Shown here: one piece after another, positions 1 through 7,433 of the stretch
How positions within the stretch are numbered: the stretch's first letter is position 1
Layout: each line of letters opens with the position of its first letter
DNA from: Thiodiazotropha sp050305635
GTDB taxonomy: Bacteria > Pseudomonadota > Gammaproteobacteria > Chromatiales > Chromatiaceae
Assembly (NCBI GenBank): GCA_050305635.1
Contig: JBNLFS010000076.1
Location: 1 to 17,356, forward strand
Direction of reading: 5' to 3'
Length of the DNA stretch: 17,356 nucleotides
Notes under the pieces: generated by a model
Seen by the model: the letters and a program-made list of their open reading frames with translations, nothing else
The model's database searches: none
What the model was told of the DNA's origin: nothing
Position numbers and translations under genes: made by a program

Positions 1-932
1 GGATTGAAACACGACGGTGGCCGCCACCGCATTGAAAAGGGCGGTCGCGCCCATCACGGGCGCGTGGATTGAAACCAGGATGACCAGGAATCTGCGCCGC
101 ATGGCCCCGGTCGCGCCCATCACGGGCGCGTGGATTGAAACAGATGTCACACTAAAATCCACCAATTCCACACCGGTCGCGCCCATCACGGGCGCGTGGA
201 TTGAAACAACCATCATGGCCCATATGCCATAGCAGATGATCGTCGCGCCCATCACGGGCGCGTGGATTGAAACTCGGCATGGTCCGACTATCACCTGAAC
301 GATCTAACGGTCGCGCCCATCACGGGCGCGTGGATTGAAACTTGGTAGGGTTGCCGAATACGAACATCATGGGTTGTCGCGCCCATCACGGGCGCGTGGA
401 TTGAAACCCAGTGGCTCCCGTCGTATTGCTTGCTCGGGCTGTCGCGCCCATCACGGGCGCGTGGATTGAAACCACAGTTGGCTCTTGGCCAGCGTTCTTG
501 GGGTCGGTCGCGCCCATCACGGGCGCGTGGATTGAAACCAAGGATGTTGAGAACTCTCGTATTGATACGCAAGTCGCGCCCATCACGGGCGCGTGGATTG
601 AAACTGCACGCAGTCAGGGTATTCGGTCACGTCTACAAGTCGCGCCCATCACGGGCGCGTGGATTGAAACTCCTGACCGGCGCGGCCCAAGCAGTAGGAA
701 TATGTCGCGCCCATCACGGGCGAGTGGAGTGAAACAAGGGCTGACAATGTTCATTTAGAAACTTTGCAGGTCGCGCCCATCACGGGCGCGTGGATTGAAA
801 CAAAGAAAAACTGCAAGCTACCCGTTATTTAAAAAGTCGCGCCCATCACGGGCGCGTGGATTGAAACGCAACACGTCCCGAGGACCTCTGATATGGCTAA
901 GTCGCGCCCATCACGGGCGCGTGGATTGAAGC
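1..932 (+). CRISPR. Type I-C CRISPR array, trailer-side part
   Basis: Fourteen complete 32-bp direct repeats start at 44, 110, 176, 242, 310, 376, 441, 507, 573, 639, 704, 770, 836 and 901. Bases 1-10 are the 3' end of a fifteenth. Each repeat begins GTCGCGCCCATC and ends GTGGATTGAAAC, and can fold a 7-bp CGCGCCC/GGGCGCG stem, which is the known type I-C (Dvulg) class. The 14 spacers are 33-36 bp and all different. Two repeats are degenerate: 704-735 has two substitutions in its 3' half, and 901-932 ends GAAGC instead of GAAAC. Decay of the last repeat, together with the ATTGAAAC end, places the trailer at the right and the leader plus cas genes off the left edge. Transcription on the plus strand follows. 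No cas gene lies in the window. The type is inferred from the repeat alone. Confidence 0.97.
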
Positions 933-1296
933 TCAATATCGGCCGGTGCGGCAACAGTTCGGCGGATGTCGCGTCCTTCTGAGATCCTGGGGGGTGATGG
1001 GATTCGGGTGCTGCGCGTTCGCGACTGAGCGGCTAAATGCGGTTTGCTTACGATCTGCCGATAGTTTATTTCCTTTCCATTGTCGCATTTCAGGCACGAC
1101 GCGGCGTTGACAGGCCTCGGCTGGTTGTAAGCACTGCAATTACGGAAGCGGAGTATTCGTTACGACTGATTTTTGGAGGTGCCGACACGAAGTGATTCCG
1201 CGGGCCTGGGTGACCGTTTCGTGTCTTTAGGTATCGGGGGGTGAATAATAGAATTATTCGGTCGCAGTAGAGAGTTTATCGACCCAACCAGTGAAT
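933..1296. other. Non-coding gap between CRISPR trailer and tRNA-Pro
   Basis: About 360 bp with no convincing gene. The short open frames here have no good start context or recognisable product. The only structure seen is a small AT-rich palindrome at 1243-1259, with 7-bp arms GAATAAT/ATTATTC and a 3-nt loop, next to a run of six G. It lies downstream of the minus-strand tRNA but has no GC stem or T tract, so it is not called a terminator. No cas remnant or leader-like sequence was found. Confidence 0.5.
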
Positions 1297-1373
1297 TGGT
1301 CGGGGTGAGAGGATTCGAACCTCCGGCCCCTGCCTCCCGAAGACAGTGCTCTACCAGGCTGAGCTACACCCCG
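1297..1373 (-). tRNA. tRNA-Pro (anticodon CGG)
   Basis: Read on the minus strand, a 77-nt cloverleaf starts CGGGGTGTAGCTCAG and ends CTCACCCCGACCA. The 7-bp acceptor stem pairs CGGGGTG with CACCCCG. The anticodon stem CTGTC/GGCAG encloses the loop TTCGGGA, giving anticodon CGG. The T arm carries GGTTCGAATCC. The CCA end is encoded at 1297-1299. Overall it closely resembles enterobacterial proK. It sits downstream of ispB on the same strand but probably has its own promoter at 1413-1441. Confidence 0.96.
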
Positions 1374-1412
1374 TAATGTCGACTGACCGGAGCCCGGTGC
1401 AGCGAGCCGTGA

Positions 1413-1441
1413 ATAGTAGCGGAATCGTCGGAGCGATTCAA
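1413..1441 (-). promoter_or_regulatory. Candidate sigma-70 promoter for tRNA-Pro
   Basis: On the minus strand, TTGAAT (1436-1441) and TACTAT (1413-1418) are separated by exactly 17 bp. Each matches 4 of 6 consensus bases. The GC-rich stretch after the -10 box fits the discriminator of stable-RNA promoters, and the start point would be about 30 bp before the tRNA. The -35 box overlaps the ispB stop codon. Inferred from sequence only. Confidence 0.4.
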
Positions 1442-2406
1442 TGGGTTCGGGCGACGGAGAAATCGGCGAGTTGCAGGAGGGCTTCCCGGTAGGGACTTTC
1501 GGGCAGGTTGTCCAGGGCCTGCTTGGCCGCTTCCGCCTCTTCGCGGGCGAGGCGCTTGGTGTATTCGATGGCGCCGCTTTCGCGGATCATGTCCATGACG
1601 AAGTCGATCTGTTCCAGGCCGCCGTTTTCGATGATGTCGCTGAGACGGGCCCTTTGTTGCGGATCGGCCTTCTTCAGGGATTCGATCAGCGGCAGGGTGG
1701 GCTTGCCTTCGGCCAGGTCGTCGCCGATGTTTTTGCCGATCTCCTGGTTGTCGGCCTGGTAGTCCAGGGCATCGTCCACCAGCTGGAATGCGATGCCCAG
1801 GTGCAGACCGTAGTCGGCCAGTGCCTGCTGTATCTCCTGGGGTGCATCGGAGATCACGCCGCCCAGCCGCGCGCCCGCCTCGAACAGGGTGGCGGTCTTG
1901 CGTTTGATGACCTCCATGTATTCGGCTTCCGTGGCGTCCGGGTTATGCACATTCAGCAGCTGCAGAACTTCCCCTTCCGCGATCCGGTTGGTGGCGTGGG
2001 AGAGGATGTCCATGACCGGCATGCGACCTACCGCTACCATCATTTCGAAGGAGCGGGAGTAGAGAAAGTCCCCCACCAGCACGCTGGCCTCGTTGCCCCA
2101 CACCGCGTTGGCGGTCTCCCGGTTGCGGCGCAGATCGGAGCCGTCGACCACGTCGTCGTGCAGCAGGGTGGCGGTGTGGATGAATTCGATGATCGCGGCC
2201 AGGTCGATGTGCCGATGCTCGGCATAGCCGCAGGCCCGGGCGGCCAGCAGCACGATCATGGGCCGCAGACGTTTGCCTCCACTGTGCACGATGTAGGCGC
2301 CGATCTGGTTGATCAGCACCACGTCCGACTTGAGCTGCTCGATGATCAGGCGGTTGACCGCCTCCATGTCATCGGCAATGAGATCTCGAATTCGGGTTAT
2401 ATCCAT
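1438..2406 (-). CDS. ispB: Octaprenyl (polyprenyl) diphosphate synthase
   Basis: Long-chain trans-prenyltransferase of 322 residues, the usual length for IspB. It condenses isopentenyl diphosphate units onto farnesyl diphosphate to make the side chain of ubiquinone or menaquinone, in the cytosol. The GGKRLRP substrate-binding motif is at 43-49. The first aspartate-rich motif is DDVVD at 84-88, followed by the RR pair at 93-94. The second is DDALD at 211-215. Both Mg-diphosphate sites are intact. It follows fpg on the same strand after a 75-bp gap that holds a candidate promoter. In many proteobacteria ispB sits next to rplU-rpmA; here it does not. Product chain length (7, 8 or 9 units) cannot be read from the sequence with confidence. 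Confidence 0.95.
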   Translation of the reverse strand: MDITRIRDLIADDMEAVNRLIIEQLKSDVVLINQIGAYIVHSGGKRLRPMIVLLAARACGYAEHRHIDLAAIIEFIHTATLLHDDVVDGSDLRRNRETANAVWGNEASVLVGDFLYSRSFEMMVAVGRMPVMDILSHATNRIAEGEVLQLLNVHNPDATEAEYMEVIKRKTATLFEAGARLGGVISDAPQEIQQALADYGLHLGIAFQLVDDALDYQADNQEIGKNIGDDLAEGKPTLPLIESLKKADPQQRARLSDIIENGGLEQIDFVMDMIRESGAIEYTKRLAREEAEAAKQALDNLPESPYREALLQLADFSVARTH

Positions 2407-2435
2407 GGGAAGCCACGTTTCGCAAAAACCAGCGC

Positions 2436-2464
2436 ATGCTAGAGGAGAGCACCCAATAAATCAA
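2436..2464 (-). promoter_or_regulatory. Candidate promoter for ispB
   Basis: In the 75-bp fpg-ispB gap the minus strand carries TTGATT (2459-2464) and TAGCAT (2436-2441) with a 17-bp spacer. Each matches 4 of 6 consensus bases. It would let ispB be expressed separately from fpg. Weak matches, so low confidence. Confidence 0.25.
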
Positions 2465-2481
2465 TGTGATGTCGCATTTCG

Positions 2482-3297
2482 TCAGCGCTGACAGCGGGGA
2501 CAATGGGTGGTGGAGCGCTGTCCCTGGGTCGAGGCTTTGAGGGTCGTTCCGCATACCGGGCAGGGCTCGCCGGCCTTGCCGTAGACCTGAAGTTCCTGGG
2601 CGAAGTAGCCGGGCTGGCCGTCCTCACGCTGGAAATCCCGCAGGGTGGTGCCGCCCTGGAGGATCGCGGCCTGGAGCACCGATTTGATCTCGGTGGCCAG
2701 TCGTTCGTAACGGGGCTCGGAGATGCGGTTGCTCGCCCGGCCCGGGTGGATGCCCGCGCGGAACAGGGATTCGTTGGCGTAGATGTTGCCCACCCCGACC
2801 ACGATTTTACTGTCCATGATCAGTTGCTTGATGCTGACCTTGCGACGTCGGCCCTGCTGATAGAGGTGGTTTCCGTCAAAGTCCTTATTCAGGGGCTCCG
2901 GTCCCAGGTGGGCGAGCAGGGGATGCGTTTCGGGCGGTGCCTCGGTCCACAGCACCGCGCCGAAGCGGCGCGGATCCCGCAGGCGCAGACATTGACCGCC
3001 GCTCATCAGCAGATCAAAGTGATCGTGTTTCTGTGGTGCGGAGTCGCGGGGCACGATGCGCAGGCTGCCGGACATGCCGAGATGCACGATCAGGGTGCCC
3101 CGGGGGAACCCGAACAGCAGGTATTTGCCACGCCTCGAAACCTGCCGGAGCGTCTGCCCGATGAGCCGTTCCGCCAGGGTCGATGGGATGGGCCAGCGCA
3201 GGCGGGGTTCCCGCACCAGGACCTGGGTGACTTTGCGGCCCTCCAGGTGCGGGGCCACACCCCGGCGGGTGGTCTCCACCTCCGGCAGTTCAGGCAT
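2482..3297 (-). CDS. mutM: Formamidopyrimidine-DNA glycosylase (Fpg/MutM)
   Basis: Bifunctional base-excision repair enzyme that removes 8-oxoguanine and formamidopyrimidines and nicks the DNA by beta/delta elimination. The protein has 271 residues, the normal length. It begins MPELPEVETT with the catalytic Pro2 and Glu3. K58 in RRGKYL corresponds to the conserved lysine. HLGMSGSL (72-79) and the helix-two-turn-helix segment GVGNIYANE (168-176) are present. The C-terminal zinc finger uses C246, C249, C266 and C269, with the DNA-binding Arg in GQRSTTHC. The start overlaps the end of the upstream DUF4340-like gene by 8 bp, so the two are probably translationally coupled. Confidence 0.97.
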   Translation of the reverse strand: MPELPEVETTRRGVAPHLEGRKVTQVLVREPRLRWPIPSTLAERLIGQTLRQVSRRGKYLLFGFPRGTLIVHLGMSGSLRIVPRDSAPQKHDHFDLLMSGGQCLRLRDPRRFGAVLWTEAPPETHPLLAHLGPEPLNKDFDGNHLYQQGRRRKVSIKQLIMDSKIVVGVGNIYANESLFRAGIHPGRASNRISEPRYERLATEIKSVLQAAILQGGTTLRDFQREDGQPGYFAQELQVYGKAGEPCPVCGTTLKASTQGQRSTTHCPRCQR

Positions 3298-3766
3298 GGG
3301 GGGGCTCCCGCCAGGCGTCCGCCGGCGCGCTGAGATGGTGCCGGAAACCGTCCCCGATCAGGTGCACGGTGCCCCGGTTGAGAACATAGCGCCAGCCGTT
3401 GATCGGGTCGGTGGCGCCGAATTCGAAACGCTCGGAGTCGAACTCGACCACCCAGGTCGGCCGGTCCAGGCCGTAGGATTGGAGCGAGCCGGAGGCCTCG
3501 AAGCGGTGCAGACTGGGGGTGCTTAGCATCTTCAGGAACTGCTGCACCCTGTGGGCATCGGCGGGCCGCCCGTCCACAAGCCAGGAGGCGTTGTCGCGGG
3601 TCAGTAGGATGGGTCGTTCAACCCCCTGTTGTTGGATTGCGATGCGCTGCACCGATGCCGGAGCCAGGTGGCTGAGCAGGGGAGTCGGCGCGGGTTGCGA
3701 CCACCACACCAGGGCGCCCAGGAGTGCAGCGATCAAGATCAGGACGAGGTTTACCTTGTATCCCAT
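3290..3766 (-). CDS. Membrane-anchored DUF4340-like protein
   Basis: Protein of 158 residues with an N-terminal transmembrane anchor (about residues 6-22) and a periplasmic domain. The domain contains WLVDGRPAD, LDRPTWVVEF and a C-terminal strand-rich part. The pattern suggests the DUF4340 family, which often accompanies GldF/GldG-type ABC systems, and such a system lies just upstream here, beyond a mobile element. The family call is from recognition of pattern and context. Function is unknown; an accessory or substrate-binding role in the transporter is possible. The ATG lies one base from the end of the mobile element, so its native upstream leader and ribosome-binding site have been replaced by element sequence. 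The nearest AGGA is about 12 bases from the start, a poor spacing. Confidence 0.7.
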   Translation of the reverse strand: MGYKVNLVLILIAALLGALVWWSQPAPTPLLSHLAPASVQRIAIQQQGVERPILLTRDNASWLVDGRPADAHRVQQFLKMLSTPSLHRFEASGSLQSYGLDRPTWVVEFDSERFEFGATDPINGWRYVLNRGTVHLIGDGFRHHLSAPADAWREPPHA

Positions 3767-3767
3767 G

Positions 3768-4172
3768 CTAGTGTTGTGTCCTAAATAGATCCTATATTTT
3801 AGAGCGATCCTGGATTGATGCTCTGATTCTTACTGTATGGAACCTCGGTCCAACGGACAACATGAAGTGTTCCCGATGGCGTTAAATTTTTTTACCACGA
3901 AGGGCACGAAGAACACGAAGGGTAGAATTTGATGAATGCTCGAGTCGTTCCTTCGTGCGCTTCGTGTCCTTCGTGGTGAGATAGATCGCCCAGGCGAATC
4001 AAGCTACAGGTGAGGAGATCTTGATTACCGGTTATTCTCACGCGGAGCATGCTAACGCGTCGATAGACGCGTGATCCATTTAAGACGGACAGCGTATCTG
4101 AGTCCACCCTTCAATCTTTTGAAGCGCTACTTTCCCGAATAGTATTGGGATCTAATTAGGACACTACACTAG
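3768..4172. mobile_element. MITE-like non-autonomous element with CTAG-flanked inverted ends
   Basis: Left end CTAGTGTTGTGTCCTAAATA (3768-3787) and the reverse complement of the right end, CTAGTGTAGTGTCCTAATTA (4153-4172), differ at two of 20 positions. Weaker similarity runs about ten bases further in. Both ends sit in CTAG, which fits a TA or CTAG target duplication as in IS630/Tc1-like elements; the family is inference. The 405 bp contain no plausible transposase. Inside is the CACGAAG inverted repeat (3892-3981). The same end sequence occurs again at 17152, so this is a dispersed repeat. It interrupts an otherwise contiguous minus-strand block, 7 bp after one gene's stop and 1 bp before the next gene's start. 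Confidence 0.75.
3892..3981. repeat. CACGAAG-type long inverted repeat
   Basis: The left arm (about 3892-3921) has three spaced CACGAAG/CACGAAGG units starting TTACCACGAAGG. The right arm (about 3950-3981) is its near complement, CCTTCGTGCGCTTCGTGTCC followed by TTCGTGG. About 28 nt separate the arms. It could form a stem of roughly 30 bp with a few mismatches. Such ACCACGAAG arrays are widespread intergenic repeats in environmental bacteria. They create a spurious open frame reading HEGHEAHEG. It lies inside the MITE-like element. Confidence 0.75.
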
Positions 4173-4179
4173 GTCTCCG

Positions 4180-5514
4180 TCAGGCCCGGTTGCGCCGCCA
4201 GGCGATCCATCCGCCCAAGAGCAATAGCAGGGTGGGGAGCACAATCAGCGGGCCGAGGCTGATCATCAGGGTGGCGTTGCGGGACAGTTGCAGGTCCCGG
4301 TCGTCCGCCTCGCTCGCGGGTATGCCGATCCGTTCGTCATCGCCCGCCAGCCAGCGGCTCAGGGCCAGTCCCAGGTCCCGGTTGCCCGCGTTGTCGAGGA
4401 AGCTGTTGGAGAGAAAGTCCCCGTCGCCGATCACCAGCAGGCGTTGTTCGCGATCCCCTTGAGTCCGGCTCAGGGCCAGGCCGATGTTCAGGGGGCCGGG
4501 CAACTCCCCGGCCTCCGGGTTGCGTTCGATCTCCCCGCTCAGGGGGCCGGTTTCGTTCCAGCTGCGCTCCAGAGTGCTCAGTAGGGGGGTGGTTCGCCAG
4601 TCTCCCGCTGTCGGCGCGTTGAACGCCGCGGCCTGGGGATAGAGGGTCAGCAGGTTGAAGCCCCGGGTCGCGGCATGATCCGGGTAGCGGGGCACCAGGG
4701 CGATGCTCGGGTTGTCGATGCCCAGTTCCCGCACGTTCGCGTCCACCAGGGTGCCGGGGAGCTGATCGACGCCGGCCAGGTCGTGCGCCAGGGCGGCGGC
4801 GACCGGGTTGTCCGGGTCGCTGAGTAGCCACAGATTGCCGCCCCGGGCCAGGTAGGCTTTCAATCGCTCCAGTTCGCCGCTCAGCAGGGGCCGCTGGGGG
4901 GAGGCGATCATCAGCAGGGCGGTACGCTCCGGCAGTTCCGGGAAGGTCGCCAGGTCGAGGCTGATGATCCGGAAACCCTGCTGCTCCAGTTGTTCGCCGA
5001 AGCGTCCCAGGTCGTGGTTTGCCGGGCCGAGCAGGTCCCGCTCCCCATGTCCGCTGAGACCGACGATCCAGCGTTCGTTGCGCTGGCCCAGACGCAGGAT
5101 TGCGTTGCTCAGATGCTCCTCGTCGAGCTGCTGGATCCGCTCCTCCCGCTGATCGTAGCTGAGCAGGATCTCCCCGCTGAGACTGATGCCCAGCCGGCGG
5201 GTCTCGTCCGGGTTGCGCAGGGGGTCCACGAACTGCAGACGGATGTCCGGTTTGTGGTACTGGTAGCGGGCAATGAAGCGCTGGATCCGTTCCCGCAGAC
5301 TGCGGGTTTCCGGCACATAGGCGGTCAGGGTCAGCGGTCCCGGGGTGCGGGCTAGGATCTCAACGCTGGACGGGGAGAGGCTGTTGCTGCCCTGGCGGGT
5401 CCAGTCCCATTGCCGGTCGTAGCGGCTGCCGAGCCAGGCCAGAAGCATCCATATGATCACCAGCAGCAGGTAGAACAGGAGCGTGTAGAGGCGGTTCGCC
5501 AGTGTCGGGTTCAT
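4180..5514 (-). CDS. GldG-like ABC transporter auxiliary protein
   Basis: Protein of 444 residues with an N-terminal transmembrane helix (about 10-28), a large extracytoplasmic region and a C-terminal helix (about 418-438) before a basic tail RRNRA. The region after the first helix (SLSPSSVEIL, LTLTAYVPE, LQFVDPLRNPDETRRLG) and the later GLSGHGERDL and GGNLWLLSDPDNP segments match the pattern of GldG/ABC_transp_aux proteins. Its start overlaps the permease stop by 4 bp (ATGA), so it is coupled to that gene and is likely the third component of the same export complex. The substrate is not known. In gliding bacteria GldG works with GldA and GldF; outside them the role is unclear. A mobile element sits just after its stop codon. 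Confidence 0.85.
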   Translation of the reverse strand: MNPTLANRLYTLLFYLLLVIIWMLLAWLGSRYDRQWDWTRQGSNSLSPSSVEILARTPGPLTLTAYVPETRSLRERIQRFIARYQYHKPDIRLQFVDPLRNPDETRRLGISLSGEILLSYDQREERIQQLDEEHLSNAILRLGQRNERWIVGLSGHGERDLLGPANHDLGRFGEQLEQQGFRIISLDLATFPELPERTALLMIASPQRPLLSGELERLKAYLARGGNLWLLSDPDNPVAAALAHDLAGVDQLPGTLVDANVRELGIDNPSIALVPRYPDHAATRGFNLLTLYPQAAAFNAPTAGDWRTTPLLSTLERSWNETGPLSGEIERNPEAGELPGPLNIGLALSRTQGDREQRLLVIGDGDFLSNSFLDNAGNRDLGLALSRWLAGDDERIGIPASEADDRDLQLSRNATLMISLGPLIVLPTLLLLLGGWIAWRRNRA

Positions 5515-6236
5515 CCCTGGCGTCTCCTTTCCAGGCGCTGCCAGGCGAGGGCGAGAAAGAACAGGATCAGGGTCAGGAAGTAGACCAGGTCATGGATACG
5601 CACCAGCCCCATCTGCAGGTCCAGGTAGTGGCTGGGCCAGGCCAGCCAGTGCAGGAAACTGCCCCGTTCGGTGTGCTGGTCGAGCAGTGAGAGCAGCAAC
5701 AGTACGCCGTAACTGCCCGCAGCCGCGACTCCAGGGTGATCGCTGAGGGCGGAGAAGCCGAGCCCGATCGCGGAAAAGCCCGCGCTGAGCAGCAGCAGGC
5801 CCAGGGTTGCGGAAAGCAGCAGACCCGGGTCGAGGGGGGTGCCGCTCCACAGGCTCAGGCTCAGACCCAGAGGCAGCAGCACCAGGAACAGCTGGTAGAG
5901 CAGGATCCCCAGGAACTTGCCGATGAGGATCTGCGCATTATTCAAGGGTGCGCAGCTGAGCAGGGCGTAGCTGCCGTTGCGCAGGGGATCGCTGAACGCC
6001 CGCAGGGTGAGGATCGGCGTGATGATCAGCAGCAGTACCGAGGCCAGGCCATAGAGCTGCAGGCCCAGGTGGTGGGTCAGGCCCAGGCGGCGGCTGGCCG
6101 CGGGCAGCTTGTTGAAGCTCTCCAGGGCGCCGAGAAAGCTCCAGCTGAGCAGGGCCAGGGTCAGCGCCAGGGCGATCCAGGCCAGTGGTGTGCGCATGAA
6201 GCGGCGCCATTCCATCCACGCCAGGGTGAGGCTCAT
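5511..6236 (-). CDS. ABC-2 type transporter permease (GldF-like)
   Basis: Integral membrane protein of 241 residues with about six hydrophobic segments: roughly 18-36, 56-76, 100-125, 133-155, 163-185 and 215-232. The first cytoplasmic part, MEWRRFMRTP, and the segment LRAFSDPLRNGSYALLSCAP are typical of ABC-2 family permeases of the GldF type. It overlaps both neighbours by 4 bp (ATGA junctions), placing it firmly in one operon with the ATPase upstream and the GldG-like gene downstream. Together they would form an inner-membrane ABC exporter or membrane-remodelling complex of unknown substrate. Confidence 0.87.
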   Translation of the reverse strand: MSLTLAWMEWRRFMRTPLAWIALALTLALLSWSFLGALESFNKLPAASRRLGLTHHLGLQLYGLASVLLLIITPILTLRAFSDPLRNGSYALLSCAPLNNAQILIGKFLGILLYQLFLVLLPLGLSLSLWSGTPLDPGLLLSATLGLLLLSAGFSAIGLGFSALSDHPGVAAAGSYGVLLLLSLLDQHTERGSFLHWLAWPSHYLDLQMGLVRIHDLVYFLTLILFFLALAWQRLERRRQG

Positions 6237-7144
6237 GCCGCGTCCCCCGTAGTGGCCTGGAGGAAGATCTGTTCCAGGTTATGGGTCTCCGGGGCGAATT
6301 CACTCACCCCCCAGTTCCGGGCGACCAGTTCGGCCAGCACCTCCGATGGCCGGCTGCCACTGGCCAGGGTCAGGTGGTAGATGCCGGGTTCCCGGGACTC
6401 CACGGCGGTCAGCAACGGCAGTTCGGCGATCCGGGAAGTCTCGGGTTTCTGCTCCAGTACCAACCGGTAGCGGGTCTGTTCGGGGAGTGTCAGTCCGCCC
6501 TGATAGACGCAGCGACCCTGCTGCAGGATCACCACCCGGTTACAGGTCGCCTGAATCTCCCCCAGATTGTGACTGGAGAGCAGCACGGTCTTATCACGGG
6601 CGAGTTGACCAATCAGTGTACGGACCTGGCGGATCTGCGCCGGGTCGAGACCGTCCGTGGGTTCATCGAGAATCACCACTTCCGGGTCGTGGAGGATCGC
6701 CTGGGCCAGTCCTACCCGCTGCTGGTAGCCCTTGGAGAGCTTGCGGATCAAGCGCTGTCCCACCTCGTTCAGGTCGCACTGCTGGCGGACCCGAGTGCGG
6801 GCCTCGATGGCCGCGCTACGGCTCAGGCCCCGCAGGCGGGCGCAGTCGTAGAGGAATTCGTCCACCCGCTGATCCGGGTGCAGGGGCGGGCGCTCCGGCA
6901 GGTAGCCGATATGCCGCTTTGCCTCCCTGGGCTGGCGCGCCAGGTCGAAACCGTAGATGCGCACCGATCCCCCGCTGGGGGCGAGATCGCCGCAGATCAT
7001 GCGCAGAATGGTGGATTTGCCCGCGCCGTTGGGTCCCAGCAGTCCGAGTATGTCGCCCCGGTGCAGACTCAGGTCGAGGGGTTGTACGACCTGGCGTGGG
7101 GCGAACTGGCGGCTGAGTTGCTGGGTGATCAGAAGTTCTGTCAT
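6233..7144 (-). CDS. ABC transporter ATP-binding protein (GldA-like)
   Basis: ATPase subunit of 303 residues. Walker A GPNGAGKST is at 37-45, the signature LSKGYQQR at 136-143, Walker B VVILDEPTDGLDP from 156, and the switch His in SSHN at 192. The Q-loop region reads GYLPERPPL, close to the GYLPExPPLY seen in GldA/CcmA-like subfamilies, with Arg in place of the more usual residue after PE. About 90 C-terminal residues follow the ATPase core, as in other ABC-2 exporter ATPases. It is the first gene of the operon. No strong ribosome-binding site is visible before the ATG at 7144; an in-frame alternative was not obvious. Confidence 0.92.
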   Translation of the reverse strand: MTELLITQQLSRQFAPRQVVQPLDLSLHRGDILGLLGPNGAGKSTILRMICGDLAPSGGSVRIYGFDLARQPREAKRHIGYLPERPPLHPDQRVDEFLYDCARLRGLSRSAAIEARTRVRQQCDLNEVGQRLIRKLSKGYQQRVGLAQAILHDPEVVILDEPTDGLDPAQIRQVRTLIGQLARDKTVLLSSHNLGEIQATCNRVVILQQGRCVYQGGLTLPEQTRYRLVLEQKPETSRIAELPLLTAVESREPGIYHLTLASGSRPSEVLAELVARNWGVSEFAPETHNLEQIFLQATTGDAA

Positions 7145-7433
7145 GAATTCGGATGCTTCGGCGCCATGGGGTCGCCTTTCTGTGCCTTACGGGGTCCAGC
7201 CCGGTGGTCCGGTGCCGACAAAGAGCGCCGCTCAACATACCACCCTTGCGGGTGCATGCAAAACCCCGGAATACTGAGACGGCCGGTCCGGGGCTTGAGC
7301 GTCTATGCCATAGGCGGATTATCTCAGCGGGACCGTGTATCCAGGACGCCATCCAAGCATAATAGGCCCTGGCCCTGTTTCCTCTGAAGCAGGTGAATTG
7401 GAATTCCTTTGGCTTCGCTGATCCGCACCACGC
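7145..7433. promoter_or_regulatory. Divergent intergenic region, ABC operon / hyuA
   Basis: A 289-bp gap between divergent genes must hold promoters for both. I see a small hairpin CACCC/GGGTG with a TTGC loop near 7241-7254. No confident -10/-35 pair, operator or FNR box was recognised. The open frames crossing it are not supported as genes. Confidence 0.4.

Noticed and set aside
17..758. Open frames repeating VAPITGAWIET or SRPSRARGLK on the plus strand, and VSIHAPVMGAT or FNPRARDGRD on the minus strand
   Set aside because: They are translations of the CRISPR repeat in different frames, a well-known false annotation.
1243..1259. AT-rich palindrome as a terminator for tRNA-Pro
   Set aside because: The stem is only A/T-rich apart from its closing pair and no T tract follows on the minus strand.
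1441..2442. 333-residue plus-strand open frame opposite ispB
   Set aside because: Antisense shadow of a clearly recognised gene in GC-rich DNA; composition is abnormal and no family is recognised.
3892..4107. 71-residue minus-strand frame containing HEGHEAHEG
   Set aside because: Translation of the CACGAAG inverted repeat inside the mobile element, with no start signal.
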